Shown: positions 8,073-15,849 of the stretch, in pieces
How positions within the stretch are numbered: the first letter of the stretch is position 1
How the letters are laid out: every line of letters starts with the position of its first letter
Assembly (NCBI GenBank): GCA_035527255.1
Contig: DATLAW010000228.1
Span: forward strand, 1 to 22,504
DNA: 22,504 nt
DNA from: Thermohalobaculum sp035527255
Lineage (GTDB): Bacteria > Pseudomonadota > Alphaproteobacteria > Rhodobacterales > Rhodobacteraceae
Direction of reading: 5' to 3'
Position numbers and translations under genes: made by a program
Notes under the pieces: generated by a model
Database searches by the model: none
Seen by the model: only the letters and a program-made list of their open reading frames with translations
Told to the model about the DNA's origin: nothing

Positions 8073-8954
8073 ATGGAAAAACGGGTTATCTTCAATAACC
8101 GCGTGCTGCCCTACGCGCTGGTGGCGCCACAGTTATTGGTGACGGCGATTTTCTTCTTCTGGCCGGCTGGCCAGGCGATTTATCAATCGGCGTTCATTCC
8201 CGACCCATTCGGGCTGAAAACCCAGTTTGTCGGCTTGGGAAATTTCGAGTTTTTGTTCTCGAACAAGTATTATCTCGCCGCGTTCCAGACCACGGCGGTG
8301 TTCTCGGGCCTGGTCGCCGGGCTGTCGATGGGGGTTGCGCTGTGGCTGGCGGTAATGGCCGACCGGGTGATCAAGGGCGCCGGCACTTACCGCACGCTGC
8401 TGATCTGGCCCTATGCGGTGGCGCCTGCTGTGGCAGGGGTGCTGTGGCTGTTCATGTTCAATCCCAATGTCGGGGTAGTTGCCTGGTATCTGGGCCAATA
8501 TGGCTATCACTGGAACCATGTCCTTAACGGTGCCGAGGCGATGGGGCTGGTGGTGGCGGCCTCGGCGTGGAAGCAGATCAGCTACAACTTCCTGTTCTTC
8601 CTGGCCGGATTGCAGGCGATCCCGCGCAGCGTCATCGATGCGGCGGCGATTGACGGGGCGCGGTTCTGGAAACGGTTCTGGACCATCGTCTTCCCGCTGC
8701 TGTCGCCGACCACGTTTTTTCTGCTGGTGGTCAACGTCGTCTACGCCTTCTTCGAGACTTTCGGGGTGATCCACACCATCACCTCGGGCGGGCCGCAGCA
8801 ATCGACCACGATCCTGGTCTACAAGGTCTTCGCCGATGGCTTCATCGGGCAGGACCTGGGGTCGTCGGCGGCGCAATCGGTAGTGTTGCTGCTCGTGGTG
8901 ACGGTGCTGACGGTGATCCAGTTCCGCTTCATCGAGCGCAGGGTGCATTACTGA
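8073..8954 (+). CDS. ugpA: UgpA-like ABC importer permease
   Basis: The 293-residue inner-membrane permease of the CUT1 family has six predicted hydrophobic helices. The conserved cytoplasmic EAA loop that docks the ATPase is at about residues 189-212 (DAAAIDGARFW...FPLLSP). Together with UgpE it forms the channel for glycerol-3-phosphate-type substrates. AGGA in CAGGATCC lies before the ATG at 8073. The gene is full length and undamaged although ugpB upstream has a UAG and ugpC downstream is internally deleted. Its stop codon overlaps the ugpE start by one base (TGATG), implying coupled translation. The exact sugar phosphate is inferred from similarity of the whole operon. Confidence 0.9.
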   Translation: MEKRVIFNNRVLPYALVAPQLLVTAIFFFWPAGQAIYQSAFIPDPFGLKTQFVGLGNFEFLFSNKYYLAAFQTTAVFSGLVAGLSMGVALWLAVMADRVIKGAGTYRTLLIWPYAVAPAVAGVLWLFMFNPNVGVVAWYLGQYGYHWNHVLNGAEAMGLVVAASAWKQISYNFLFFLAGLQAIPRSVIDAAAIDGARFWKRFWTIVFPLLSPTTFFLLVVNVVYAFFETFGVIHTITSGGPQQSTTILVYKVFADGFIGQDLGSSAAQSVVLLLVVTVLTVIQFRFIERRVHY

Positions 8955-9799
8955 TGAGCGGCATGGTCGAGAAACGCGGCGTCGGGCTGTGGCTGACCCA
9001 TCTGGGGCTGGTGATCGGCATCGTTATCATCTGTTTCCCGATCTATCTGGCATTTGTCGCCTCGACAGTGACCCAGGTCGAGATCGTACGCCCGCCGATG
9101 CCGCTGGTGCCGGGCGGGCACTTCTTTGAGAACTACAGCGCGGCGCTGCTGTCGGGGGTGAATGCGCCGGTCTGGCGGATGCTGATGAACTCGATGATCA
9201 TGGCGCTGGGCATCACCATCGGCAAGATCTCGATCTCGATCATCTCGGCCTATGCGATTGTCTATTTCCGGTTTCCGTTGCGATCGGTGTTCTTCTGGCT
9301 GATTTTTGTCACTCTGATGCTGCCGGTCGAGGTACGCATCGTGCCGACCTACGAGGTGGTGGCGAACTTCGGCATGCTGAATTCGTATTCCGGGCTGATC
9401 CTGCCGCTGATCGCCTCGGCGACGGCGACGTTCCTGTTTCGCCAACTGTTCCTGACCATCCCGGATGAGCTGGCCGAGGCAGCGCGGATCGACGGCGCCG
9501 GGCCGGTGCGGTTTTTCTTCGACATCCTGTTGCCGATGTCGCGCACCAACATCGCGGCGCTGTTCGTGATCTTGTTCATCTATGGCTGGAACCAGTATCT
9601 ATGGCCGCTGCTGATCACTACCGAGCCGGAGATGAACACGGTGGTGATGGGGATCAAGCAGATGTTCCCCTCGGGCGATGATCTGGCCGACTGGCCGGTG
9701 ATCATGGCAACCTCGATCCTGGCGATGATGCCGCCGGTTCTGGTCGTCGTGTGCATGCAGAAGCTCTTCGTCAAGGGCCTGATCGAGCAGGAGAAATAA
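8954..9799 (+). CDS. ugpE: UgpE-like ABC importer permease
   Basis: The 281-residue partner permease of UgpA has six hydrophobic helices and a textbook EAA loop at about residues 172-194 (ELAEAARIDGAG...ILLP). The start ATG at 8954 overlaps the ugpA stop codon, a sign of translational coupling. It ends in TAA at 9797-9799, two bases before the ugpC start, with AGGAG (9789-9793) inside its last codons acting as the ugpC ribosome binding site. The frame is intact and of normal length. It would need a functional ATPase and binding protein to work; in this window both are damaged, unless a shared multi-sugar ATPase encoded elsewhere substitutes. Confidence 0.9.
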   Translation: MSGMVEKRGVGLWLTHLGLVIGIVIICFPIYLAFVASTVTQVEIVRPPMPLVPGGHFFENYSAALLSGVNAPVWRMLMNSMIMALGITIGKISISIISAYAIVYFRFPLRSVFFWLIFVTLMLPVEVRIVPTYEVVANFGMLNSYSGLILPLIASATATFLFRQLFLTIPDELAEAARIDGAGPVRFFFDILLPMSRTNIAALFVILFIYGWNQYLWPLLITTEPEMNTVVMGIKQMFPSGDDLADWPVIMATSILAMMPPVLVVVCMQKLFVKGLIEQEK

Positions 9800-9801
9800 C
9801 C

Positions 9802-10788
9802 ATGGCGACGGTAACCCTCGAAGGGCTGAGCAAGACCTATCCCGGCGGTTTCAACGCCGTCAAGGGCGTTGACCTCGATGTTGCCGACGGCGAGCTGGTG
9901 GTGATTGTCGGGCCGTCGGGTTGCGGCAAGTCCACGCTGTTGCGCATGGTCGCCGGGCTGGACATGACGGTCTACCGCAACATGGCCTATGGGCTGACCA
10001 ACCGGCGGGTGCCGAAAGACGAGATTGACACCAAGGTGCGCGAAGTGGCGGAGACGCTGGAGTTGACCGACCTGCTGCAGCGACGCCCATCGCAGCTGAG
10101 TGGCGGGCAGCGCCAGCGGGTGGCGATGGGCCGGGCGATCGTGCGCAGCCCCAAGGTGTTCCTGTTCGACGAGCCGCTATCCAACCTGGACGCCAAGCTG
10201 CGGGTGCAGATGCGCATCGAGATTAGGCGATTGCAGCGCAAATTGGCGGTGACGTCGCTGTATGTCACCCATGACCAGGTCGAGGCGATGACGCTGGCCG
10301 ACCGGTTGGTGGCGATGAACGCCGGCCAGGTCGAGCAGATCGGCACGCCGATGCAGTTGTATGAACGCCCGGCGTCGCTGTTCGTGGCCCAGTTCATCGG
10401 CGCGCCGCCAATGAATATCCTGCCCTGCGTGGTGCGCGCCGGGCAGGCGATGTTCGGCGAGATTGCGCTAATGCCGGTGCCGTCGCCTGATGGGACGCCC
10501 GGTGGCACGCCCGACGGCACTCAGGTCTCGGTCGGCATCCGGCCCGAGCATGTGCTGGTGCGCGATCCGCTGGCAACGCCCCTGCGCGGCGTCGTCGAAC
10601 TGGTCGAGAGGCTGGGGGCCGAGACGCTGGCCCATGTCTCGATCGCCAGCGAGCGAAAGCTGTTCACGGTGATCGCCTGGGTCCCGGAGGGGAAGGCGCC
10701 GAAAGACGGTGAAGCAGTATCGCTGGATGCCCAGCACATACGCCTGACGCTGTTCGATGCGGGGGGCAAGCGGGTTCAAGCGACGTAG
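9802..10788 (+). pseudogene. ugpC: UgpC-like ABC ATPase with in-frame deletion of the Q-loop region
   Basis: This is the nucleotide-binding subunit of the Ugp importer, 328 residues instead of about 355. Walker A (GPSGCGKST, 37-45), signature (LSGGQ, 99-103), Walker B (VFLFDEP, 119-125), the D-loop and the H-loop His157 are present, and a C-terminal regulatory/TOBE-like domain follows. Between AGLD (51-54) and MTVYRN (55-60) about 36 residues found in all relatives are absent. These include the segment ending in the Q-loop VFQNYALYPH, whose Gln couples ATP binding to the permeases. The junction is near 9961-9966 and keeps the frame. The protein may be made but should not fold or couple normally. 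It ends with TAG. It could instead be called a CDS with a lesion; loss of function is inferred. Confidence 0.75.
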
Positions 10789-10823
10789 ACGCGGGTCGGG
10801 GCAAACGAACGCCGCGACCAGCG

Positions 10824-11123
10824 TTATATGACGCTCAGCATGACCGCCCAGATCGCAACGGAGATTCGCGCAGCTTCGGCATGATGCCGGGCGCCGGCAT
10901 GGTGTGCCGCACTGCGCCAGACGCCGACCACCATGGCCACATTGTAGGGCAATGATGACAGATGGATCGCGAGCGCGAGTACCCCGTTCAGGTTCGCCGC
11001 CAGCGCCCCCAGCATCGCGGCGGTGGCGGCGATGTTGACGGTGGCGCCGATTAGGAACGCATAGATCCAGAAGGCTTCACCCAGCGGCAGCGCGCCGCGC
11101 CATAACGCGCCGAGCTGCCTCAC
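10824..11123 (-). CDS. Small three-helix membrane protein coupled to the TerC gene
   Basis: A 99-residue hydrophobic protein starts with GTG at 11123, its start codon overlapping the TGA stop of the TerC-family gene (GTGA). Three hydrophobic stretches are visible: FWIYAFLIGATVNIAATAAM, the region GVLALAIHLSSLPYNVAMVVGVW, and the C-terminal ISVAIWAVMLSVI. A polar His/Arg/Ala loop (RSAAHHAGARHHAEAAR) lies between the second and third. The frame stays open further upstream into the TerC gene, but that part is not protein-like, so the overlapping GTG is the sensible start. No family is recognised. Tight coupling suggests co-expression with, and perhaps a helper role for, the TerC protein. It converges on ugpC with a 35-base gap. 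Confidence 0.65.
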   Translation of the reverse strand: MRQLGALWRGALPLGEAFWIYAFLIGATVNIAATAAMLGALAANLNGVLALAIHLSSLPYNVAMVVGVWRSAAHHAGARHHAEAARISVAIWAVMLSVI

Positions 11124-11875
11124 TTCCGCCCGGCCGCTGCCTGTTGCCGCGCCCGCGCCCGGCGCGACAGCATGTTCAGGCCCTCGACCAGCGCCGAGAA
11201 CGCCATGGCGCCGTAGATGTACCCCTTCGGGACATGGGCGCCGAAACCTTCGGCGATCAGGGTCATGCCGATCATCAACAGGAAGCCGAGCGCCAGCATG
11301 ACGATGGTGGGGTTGGCCTCGATGAACTTCGCCAGTGGGTCGGCCGCCAGCAGCATGACCCCGACGGCGGTGACCACGGCGATCACCATGATCGGCACAT
11401 GCGGTGTCAGGCCAACGGCGGTGACGATGCTGTCGATCGAGAACACCAGATCGAGGACCAGGATCTGGGTGATCACGGCGGTGACGCTGAGTTGCACGGC
11501 CCCTGCCGAGAACAGATCGCCATGCGGGTCGGGATCGACGTTGTGGTGGATCTCGCGGGTTGCCTTCCAGACCAGGAACAGGCCACCGGCGATCAGGATC
11601 ATGTCCTTCCACGAGAACGGTTGGCTGAACACCTCGAAGACCGGCGCGGTCAGCCGGACGATCCAGGCGATGGTGCCGAGCAGCGCCAGCCGCAGGATCA
11701 GCGCCAGCCCGATGCCGATCCGCCGGGCGCGGGCGCGCTGGCCCAAAGGCAGCCTGTTGGTCAGGATCGAGATGAAGATGAGATTGTCGATGCCGAGCAC
11801 GATTTCGAGCACCACCAGGGTGGCGAGGGCGACCCAGGCTGTCGGGTCGAGGATGAGCGCGCTGATCATGTCCAT
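11120..11875 (-). CDS. TerC family integral membrane protein
   Basis: The 251-residue polytopic protein belongs to the TerC/Alx/YkoY family, whose members include manganese exporters and proteins that metallate exported enzymes. The signature acidic membrane motifs are present: EIVLGIDNLIFISIL near the N-terminus and LVFSIDSIVTAVGLT in the middle, in two related halves of about three to four helices each. The start MDMISALILD at 11875 matches family N-termini; upstream in-frame codons to 11965 (MWGPYG...) are not family-like. No strong Shine-Dalgarno is seen, which fits control through the leader described separately. It is followed by a coupled small membrane protein. Transport of Mn2+ is plausible but not demonstrated by sequence. 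Confidence 0.88.
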   Translation of the reverse strand: MDMISALILDPTAWVALATLVVLEIVLGIDNLIFISILTNRLPLGQRARARRIGIGLALILRLALLGTIAWIVRLTAPVFEVFSQPFSWKDMILIAGGLFLVWKATREIHHNVDPDPHGDLFSAGAVQLSVTAVITQILVLDLVFSIDSIVTAVGLTPHVPIMVIAVVTAVGVMLLAADPLAKFIEANPTIVMLALGFLLMIGMTLIAEGFGAHVPKGYIYGAMAFSALVEGLNMLSRRARARQQAAAGRK

Positions 11876-11990
11876 GTGGGGGTCTTTCGCGAACCGTTGT
11901 TCGCGTGAAGATGGTGTCGGGGAGGTGGGAATGTTAGGGCTGGAGGCCCCGTAGGGCCCCCACATCTTTTACCAAGTTCTTTCGCTTGTT
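11874..11990 (-). promoter_or_regulatory. Structured 5' leader of the TerC gene, able to sequester the start codon
   Basis: On the minus strand the segment ATGTGGGGG (11965-11957) is a perfect 9-base complement of CCCCCACAT (11882-11874), which includes the first two bases of the TerC start codon. Between them lie a 7-bp hairpin CGCGAAC-AACG-GTTCGCG (11888-11905) and a competing partner CCCC/CATCTT that can pair with AAGATG-TGGGG. Two mutually exclusive folds, one masking the start, suggest a regulatory leader. The yybP-ykoY manganese riboswitch consensus, common before TerC genes, is not clearly present. Confidence 0.35.
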
Positions 11991-12005
11991 GCGATTCTTC
12001 TCGGG

Positions 12006-13559
12006 TCAGTTCGGGCAGGCAGTGTCTGGGAAATTTCCCAGCGTTTGTTCGCCAACTTGGTTTGCGTCGACCGGGAGTCCGGCGATGCGGATGATCGAGG
12101 CGAGTGTCCAGCTCGCGTCGTCCACATTGTCCTTGCCCGCGCAAAGTAGCGGATCTTCATTGGGTGTCCAGCATGGGTCGATATTCAGCCACGAGCATGG
12201 ATCGCCTTTGAGAAGCCCAGCGAAGACTGCGCAAACAATGGCAGAGCCTAATCTCCCGAGCGTGTTACCTGCATTCCCGCCTGGCTGACTTGCCGCCTCT
12301 TTCAGCAGATAGAACCATAGGGAATCTGGCTCGCCTGCGGCCAAAGCGACTGGTTTAATGCAGCATTTTTTCGCCAAGGCAGTGCCTGCGGGCAGACCGA
12401 ACGTCAAGCTTCGCTTGAGATTGCGGAAAGCAAGGACGTTGAGAGGGTCGTCCAGGGGCCCTTCTCGCAGATGCGCCAACGCGTTCGACAGCTTGGTGTC
12501 TATCTTTCGTCCCATTTGCGGGAACGGGCCTTGCGAGCTTGTCATCGGCAGGAACCAGTCCCACTGAATGACGTTTTCCTTCAACATCGGGCGAAAGCCC
12601 CGGAGATCATCCGTTGTCCCGCCAGGGGAGTTATCGAAGATCGGCGCAAAACTGCCGAAGCCGCGATGCGGATCGTTGGTTTGATAGCTGTTCCGGACCA
12701 TCGAGTGGCCAAAGCGGTAGGCTGCAACCGAGAATTCAATTGGCATGAACGGTGCGTTCTTCCAGCTGTAGAGGTCGTCGAGCCCGCATTCCCATTTCAT
12801 CCTGCCGCCACAGGCCTTGACCAATTTGAGCGCGCATTTGTGCGTGTCATCAATTGCGATTCGTTTGACGAAGTCGTTCCAGGCGATGTGTTGGTAGAGC
12901 CACCGTAGGGTCTGGCGCGCGCTTTCAAATACCTCTCCGGATGCAACGCCTTTCGCGCGGGCTCGGTCGACCAAGGAATTATGCGCCAACAGAAAAGCAA
13001 GCTGTAGCTGGCTGACCATCGCGTTCTCGTCATTGCGCATGTCGCCAATCATAGCCCGGCCTTGCGCATTGCGCGGTAGGTCGCGGAGCTTGGTGCCGGC
13101 AACCTCGCCGATCAGCAACTTCGCTTTGTCGGTCTCGTCGTAGAGATAGGGCTGGTCGTCGGGGCCCCGACCATAAACGTTATCCAGATCGAGCCTAGGG
13201 GTCCTGAAGTTCAGCAACCCATTCGGATCATTCTGTCGCATCAGTGATGAGGCGGGGTCGAAGGTGATGTCATGATCGATGAACTGCCCAAAATATGTGT
13301 AGGCAGCCGGGATATTCGAGCTGAACTGCGCCTCCAGATCCGCAATCTTTTGGTTATCGCCGGCGATCTCGCCCGGGGTTAGGCCGGACGCCTCAATCAT
13401 CTGGTTCTTTGCTATGTCGAGGAAGAAAGCATCGAGTTGATCGACTGAAACGCCTTCAGGCGCCCATGCGGGGAGCTCTGCGCAGAGTCGACCGAAAGGG
13501 CCGTGATAGAACTTCGAACGTGGAGCGAGTATGTCGAAATGTGCTGCACCATGTGCCAT
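12006..13559 (-). CDS. Animal-type haem peroxidase (peroxidase-cyclooxygenase superfamily)
   Basis: This 517-residue haem peroxidase is of the animal peroxidase superfamily, using H2O2 to oxidise halides or organic substrates. The active site is complete by comparison with myeloperoxidase. The distal motif GQFIDHD holds Gln92, Asp95 and His96; Arg175 and Glu178 sit in GDMRNDEN; the proximal His285 is in YRFGHS. Asp95 and Glu178 are the residues that esterify haem in mammalian enzymes. There is no signal peptide and no obvious C-terminal secretion repeat. A strong ribosome binding site (AAGGAGG, spacing 7) sets the ATG at 13559. Codons use A and T at third positions much more than the genes on both sides, and some stretches approach even base composition, suggesting recent acquisition. 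The natural substrate is unknown. Confidence 0.88.
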   Translation of the reverse strand: MAHGAAHFDILAPRSKFYHGPFGRLCAELPAWAPEGVSVDQLDAFFLDIAKNQMIEASGLTPGEIAGDNQKIADLEAQFSSNIPAAYTYFGQFIDHDITFDPASSLMRQNDPNGLLNFRTPRLDLDNVYGRGPDDQPYLYDETDKAKLLIGEVAGTKLRDLPRNAQGRAMIGDMRNDENAMVSQLQLAFLLAHNSLVDRARAKGVASGEVFESARQTLRWLYQHIAWNDFVKRIAIDDTHKCALKLVKACGGRMKWECGLDDLYSWKNAPFMPIEFSVAAYRFGHSMVRNSYQTNDPHRGFGSFAPIFDNSPGGTTDDLRGFRPMLKENVIQWDWFLPMTSSQGPFPQMGRKIDTKLSNALAHLREGPLDDPLNVLAFRNLKRSLTFGLPAGTALAKKCCIKPVALAAGEPDSLWFYLLKEAASQPGGNAGNTLGRLGSAIVCAVFAGLLKGDPCSWLNIDPCWTPNEDPLLCAGKDNVDDASWTLASIIRIAGLPVDANQVGEQTLGNFPDTACPN

Positions 13560-13751
13560 AGGGTTGCCTCCTTCAATGTTTTGACTCAGTGGCTAAAGTA
13601 GCCTTCGAATTTTAGCAGAGATCGACCTACCAATCTGTGACTTTCCTCACACACTCGCTTCGACAAGTGGCCTCAGCGGGGCTAACGTGCATGCATGAAA
13701 CACAGCCATGATCTTCTGTCCGTTCAGGCTTGATGCAAGGTAGAGACCATC
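13560..13751. other. Divergent intergenic region between peroxidase and alcohol dehydrogenase
   Basis: No gene is seen. The region is AT-richer than the surroundings and must hold the promoters of both divergent genes. A small perfect palindrome GGCTA-AAG-TAGCC lies at 13591-13603, and CATGCATG lies just after 13690. A TTGACT at 13581 could be a -35 box, but no matching -10 is convincing. Confidence 0.4.
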
Positions 13752-14906
13752 ATGAACCCGTTCAGCTTCCAGACCACCCGATCAATCCTGTCCGAGGTTG
13801 GCGCGACCGAGAAAATCGGCGCGATCATGGCCGAGATGGGGTGCCGCAAGGTCGCCTTGGTGACCGATGCGGGCGTGCTGGGGTTGGGGCTGGCGGATGC
13901 GGCGCTGAAGGGGTTTGCCGAGGCCGGGATCGAGGTTTTTGTCTGGTCTGACGTGGTCGCTGATCCACCGGAAGCGAAAATGCTCGACGCGGTGGCGGCG
14001 TGCCGGGCGGCCGGGGTCGATGGGGTGGCCTCGGTCGGTGGCGGCTCGCCGATGGACACCGCCAAACTGATCGCCGTACTGCTGGGCCAGGACCAACCGA
14101 TTGCCGAGATGTACGGCATCGGCCAGGTCAAGGGCGAGCGGTTGGCGCTGGTGCTGGCGCCGACCACGGCGGGGACGGGATCCGAGGTGACGCCGATTGC
14201 CATTGTCACGACCGGGGCAGCCGAGAAGAAGGGTGTGGTCAGCCGTCAGTTGCTGCCGGATTATGCGGTGCTGGACGCCGGCCTGACCACCGGGCTGCCG
14301 GCCGCAGTTACGGCGGCGACCGGGATCGATGCGATGGTGCATGCGATCGAGGCGTTCACCTCGAAGCACAAGAAGAACCTGGTCTCGGACTGTCTGGCCC
14401 GGCAGGCGCTGGCGCTGTTGGGGGCGAATATCCGCACTGCCTGTACCGATCCGGGCAATCTGGCGGCGCGCGGCGACATGCTGACAGGCTCGATGCTGGC
14501 GGGGATGGCCTTCGCCAATGCGCCAGTGGCGGCGGTGCATGCGCTGGCCTATCCACTGGGCGGGCATTTCCATGTGCCGCATGGCCTGTCGAATGCCATG
14601 GTGCTGCCCTATGTGCTGGAATTCAACCGCGGCCCAGCGGCGGCGATGTACGCCGAGCTGGCGCCAATCATCTTCCCGGAGCTATCGGGGTATGACGGCG
14701 AGATGCGGGTGACCGGAATGATCGACAACTTCAAGGCGCTGGGGCCGGAGCTCGGCATGACCACCCGCCTGAGCGAGGTGGGCGTCAACCACAACAACCT
14801 GCCGATGCTGGCCGAGGACGCGATGAAGCAGCAGCGCCTCCTGGTCAACAACCCACGCGAGATGACCTACGAGGCGGCACTGGAGATTTATACTCAGGCG
14901 CTGTGA
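13752..14906 (+). CDS. Iron-containing alcohol dehydrogenase (group III)
   Basis: The 384-residue NAD(P)-dependent, metal-requiring alcohol dehydrogenase is of the Fe-ADH family and acts in the cytoplasm on an alcohol or aldehyde. The N-terminal nucleotide-binding domain shows GGGSPMD (96-102), followed by TTAGTGSEVTP (138-148). The C-terminal helical domain carries the metal ligands Asp193, His197, His263 and His277 (GIDAMVHAIE; HALAYPLGGHFHVPHGLSNA). Length is normal and no lesion is seen. AAGGTAGAG lies before the ATG. Its stop lies 13 bases inside the 3' end of the convergent hydrolase gene. The substrate cannot be read; relatives include lactaldehyde reductase, 1,3-propanediol and methanol-type dehydrogenases. 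Confidence 0.92.
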   Translation: MNPFSFQTTRSILSEVGATEKIGAIMAEMGCRKVALVTDAGVLGLGLADAALKGFAEAGIEVFVWSDVVADPPEAKMLDAVAACRAAGVDGVASVGGGSPMDTAKLIAVLLGQDQPIAEMYGIGQVKGERLALVLAPTTAGTGSEVTPIAIVTTGAAEKKGVVSRQLLPDYAVLDAGLTTGLPAAVTAATGIDAMVHAIEAFTSKHKKNLVSDCLARQALALLGANIRTACTDPGNLAARGDMLTGSMLAGMAFANAPVAAVHALAYPLGGHFHVPHGLSNAMVLPYVLEFNRGPAAAMYAELAPIIFPELSGYDGEMRVTGMIDNFKALGPELGMTTRLSEVGVNHNNLPMLAEDAMKQQRLLVNNPREMTYEAALEIYTQAL

Positions 14907-15721
14907 TCAGGATTGCCGAGCAGCGCGGCGATCAGCGGGCTGTCGGGGTCGGTCAGCCCGTCGATGACGTCAAAATGGTGTCGGCCGGGGTCTTCGACGG
15001 CGCGGGTCTCGACTCCGCAGCCAGTCCAGATATTGGCCAGTAGGGCGTTCTGGCGGCGGAACTCCGGACGCTCGGCGGCGCCGACCCAACACGTGAGCGG
15101 GACGTGCGCGCGGGGATTGAGCAGGGCCGGGCTTTCGGCGGCGGCCTCGGCGCGGTCGAGCCGGAGATCGTCGTTCAGCGCTGTGTGCATCAGCGGGCGC
15201 AGGTCGTGGACGCCGCTGATCGAGACCACCGAGGCGATCCGGGCCGCCACCGCCTTCGGCAACGGTGCGTCCTCGCACGGCATTCGGGTGACCAGATGCC
15301 CGCCCGCCGAGTGCCCGGTCAGGCGGATCGGCCCACCAAGCTCGCGCGCTGCGGCGGTGATCGCGGCGCCGATCTGGCGGGTGATGCCGGAGATGCGGAT
15401 CTGCGGGCACAGCGTATAGCCGGGCATCGCCACCGCCCAGCCGCGCGCCAGGGCGCCGGCGGCCAGATGGGACCAATCGGATTTGCCGAAAGCGCGCCAA
15501 TAGCCGCCGTGGACATAGACCACCAGACCCAGCGCCATCCCCTCGGGCAGGAACAGATCGAAGCGTTCCCGCGCCGTGGTGCCGTAGGCGATATCCAGCT
15601 GAGCGCGGCCCGCCGCTGTCAGGCGGTCGCGCAGTGCCGCGGCTTGCGCCCGCCAGCGCGGCGGGAAATCCGCCGATCCGGGGATGTGATTGCCGTTGTT
15701 ATAGGCGCTGTCCCAATCCAT
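14894..15721 (-). CDS. Alpha/beta hydrolase, kynurenine formamidase-like
   Basis: The 275-residue serine hydrolase resembles the alpha/beta-fold arylformamidases that hydrolyse N-formylkynurenine in tryptophan breakdown. It has the HGGYW oxyanion motif (71-75), the nucleophile elbow GHSAGG with Ser138, and a C-terminal GRHHFDVID segment providing His249; the acidic member is probably in VGAAERPEF (213-221). No signal peptide is present, so it is cytoplasmic. The start at 15721 (MDWDSAYNNG) matches the family, whose members begin with a YNN-type segment. No other kynurenine pathway gene is in the window, so a general esterase or amidase role is also possible. Its 3' end overlaps the alcohol dehydrogenase gene on the opposite strand. 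Confidence 0.82.
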   Translation of the reverse strand: MDWDSAYNNGNHIPGSADFPPRWRAQAAALRDRLTAAGRAQLDIAYGTTARERFDLFLPEGMALGLVVYVHGGYWRAFGKSDWSHLAAGALARGWAVAMPGYTLCPQIRISGITRQIGAAITAAARELGGPIRLTGHSAGGHLVTRMPCEDAPLPKAVAARIASVVSISGVHDLRPLMHTALNDDLRLDRAEAAAESPALLNPRAHVPLTCWVGAAERPEFRRQNALLANIWTGCGVETRAVEDPGRHHFDVIDGLTDPDSPLIAALLGNPDHSA

Positions 15722-15755
15722 TTTGCCAACCTAGCTCCGGGACCGCGATTATTTC

Positions 15756-15824
15756 TTGGTCTTCGTCGCTGGTAGGGGTGGAAAAATCCTCCGAGTCGCG
15801 TTCAAGTCACAATCGGAAGACCAA
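15756..15824. promoter_or_regulatory. 9-bp inverted repeat in hydrolase/liv divergent region
   Basis: TTGGTCTTC (15756-15764) and GAAGACCAA (15816-15824) are perfect reverse complements 51 bases apart in the divergent promoter region between the hydrolase and the decayed Liv operon. They may be a looped operator or chance; nothing else in the region identifies a regulator. Confidence 0.3.
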
Positions 15825-15849
15825 AATCAATCCTGGGAGGGACATTGAG

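Noticed and set aside
6827..8095. 422-codon open frame on the minus strand
   Set aside because: Mirror of ugpB; it also runs across the ugpB-ugpA gap without any start signal or family likeness.
11124..11612. Upstream extension of the small membrane protein frame
   Set aside because: Lies within the TerC gene in another frame and is Arg/Gly/His-rich; only the part after the GTG at 11123 looks like protein.
11876..12005. yybP-ykoY manganese riboswitch before TerC
   Set aside because: The conserved GGGGAGUAGC-type loop is not found; only a TAACATTC loosely recalls the consensus. Kept instead as an unnamed leader structure.
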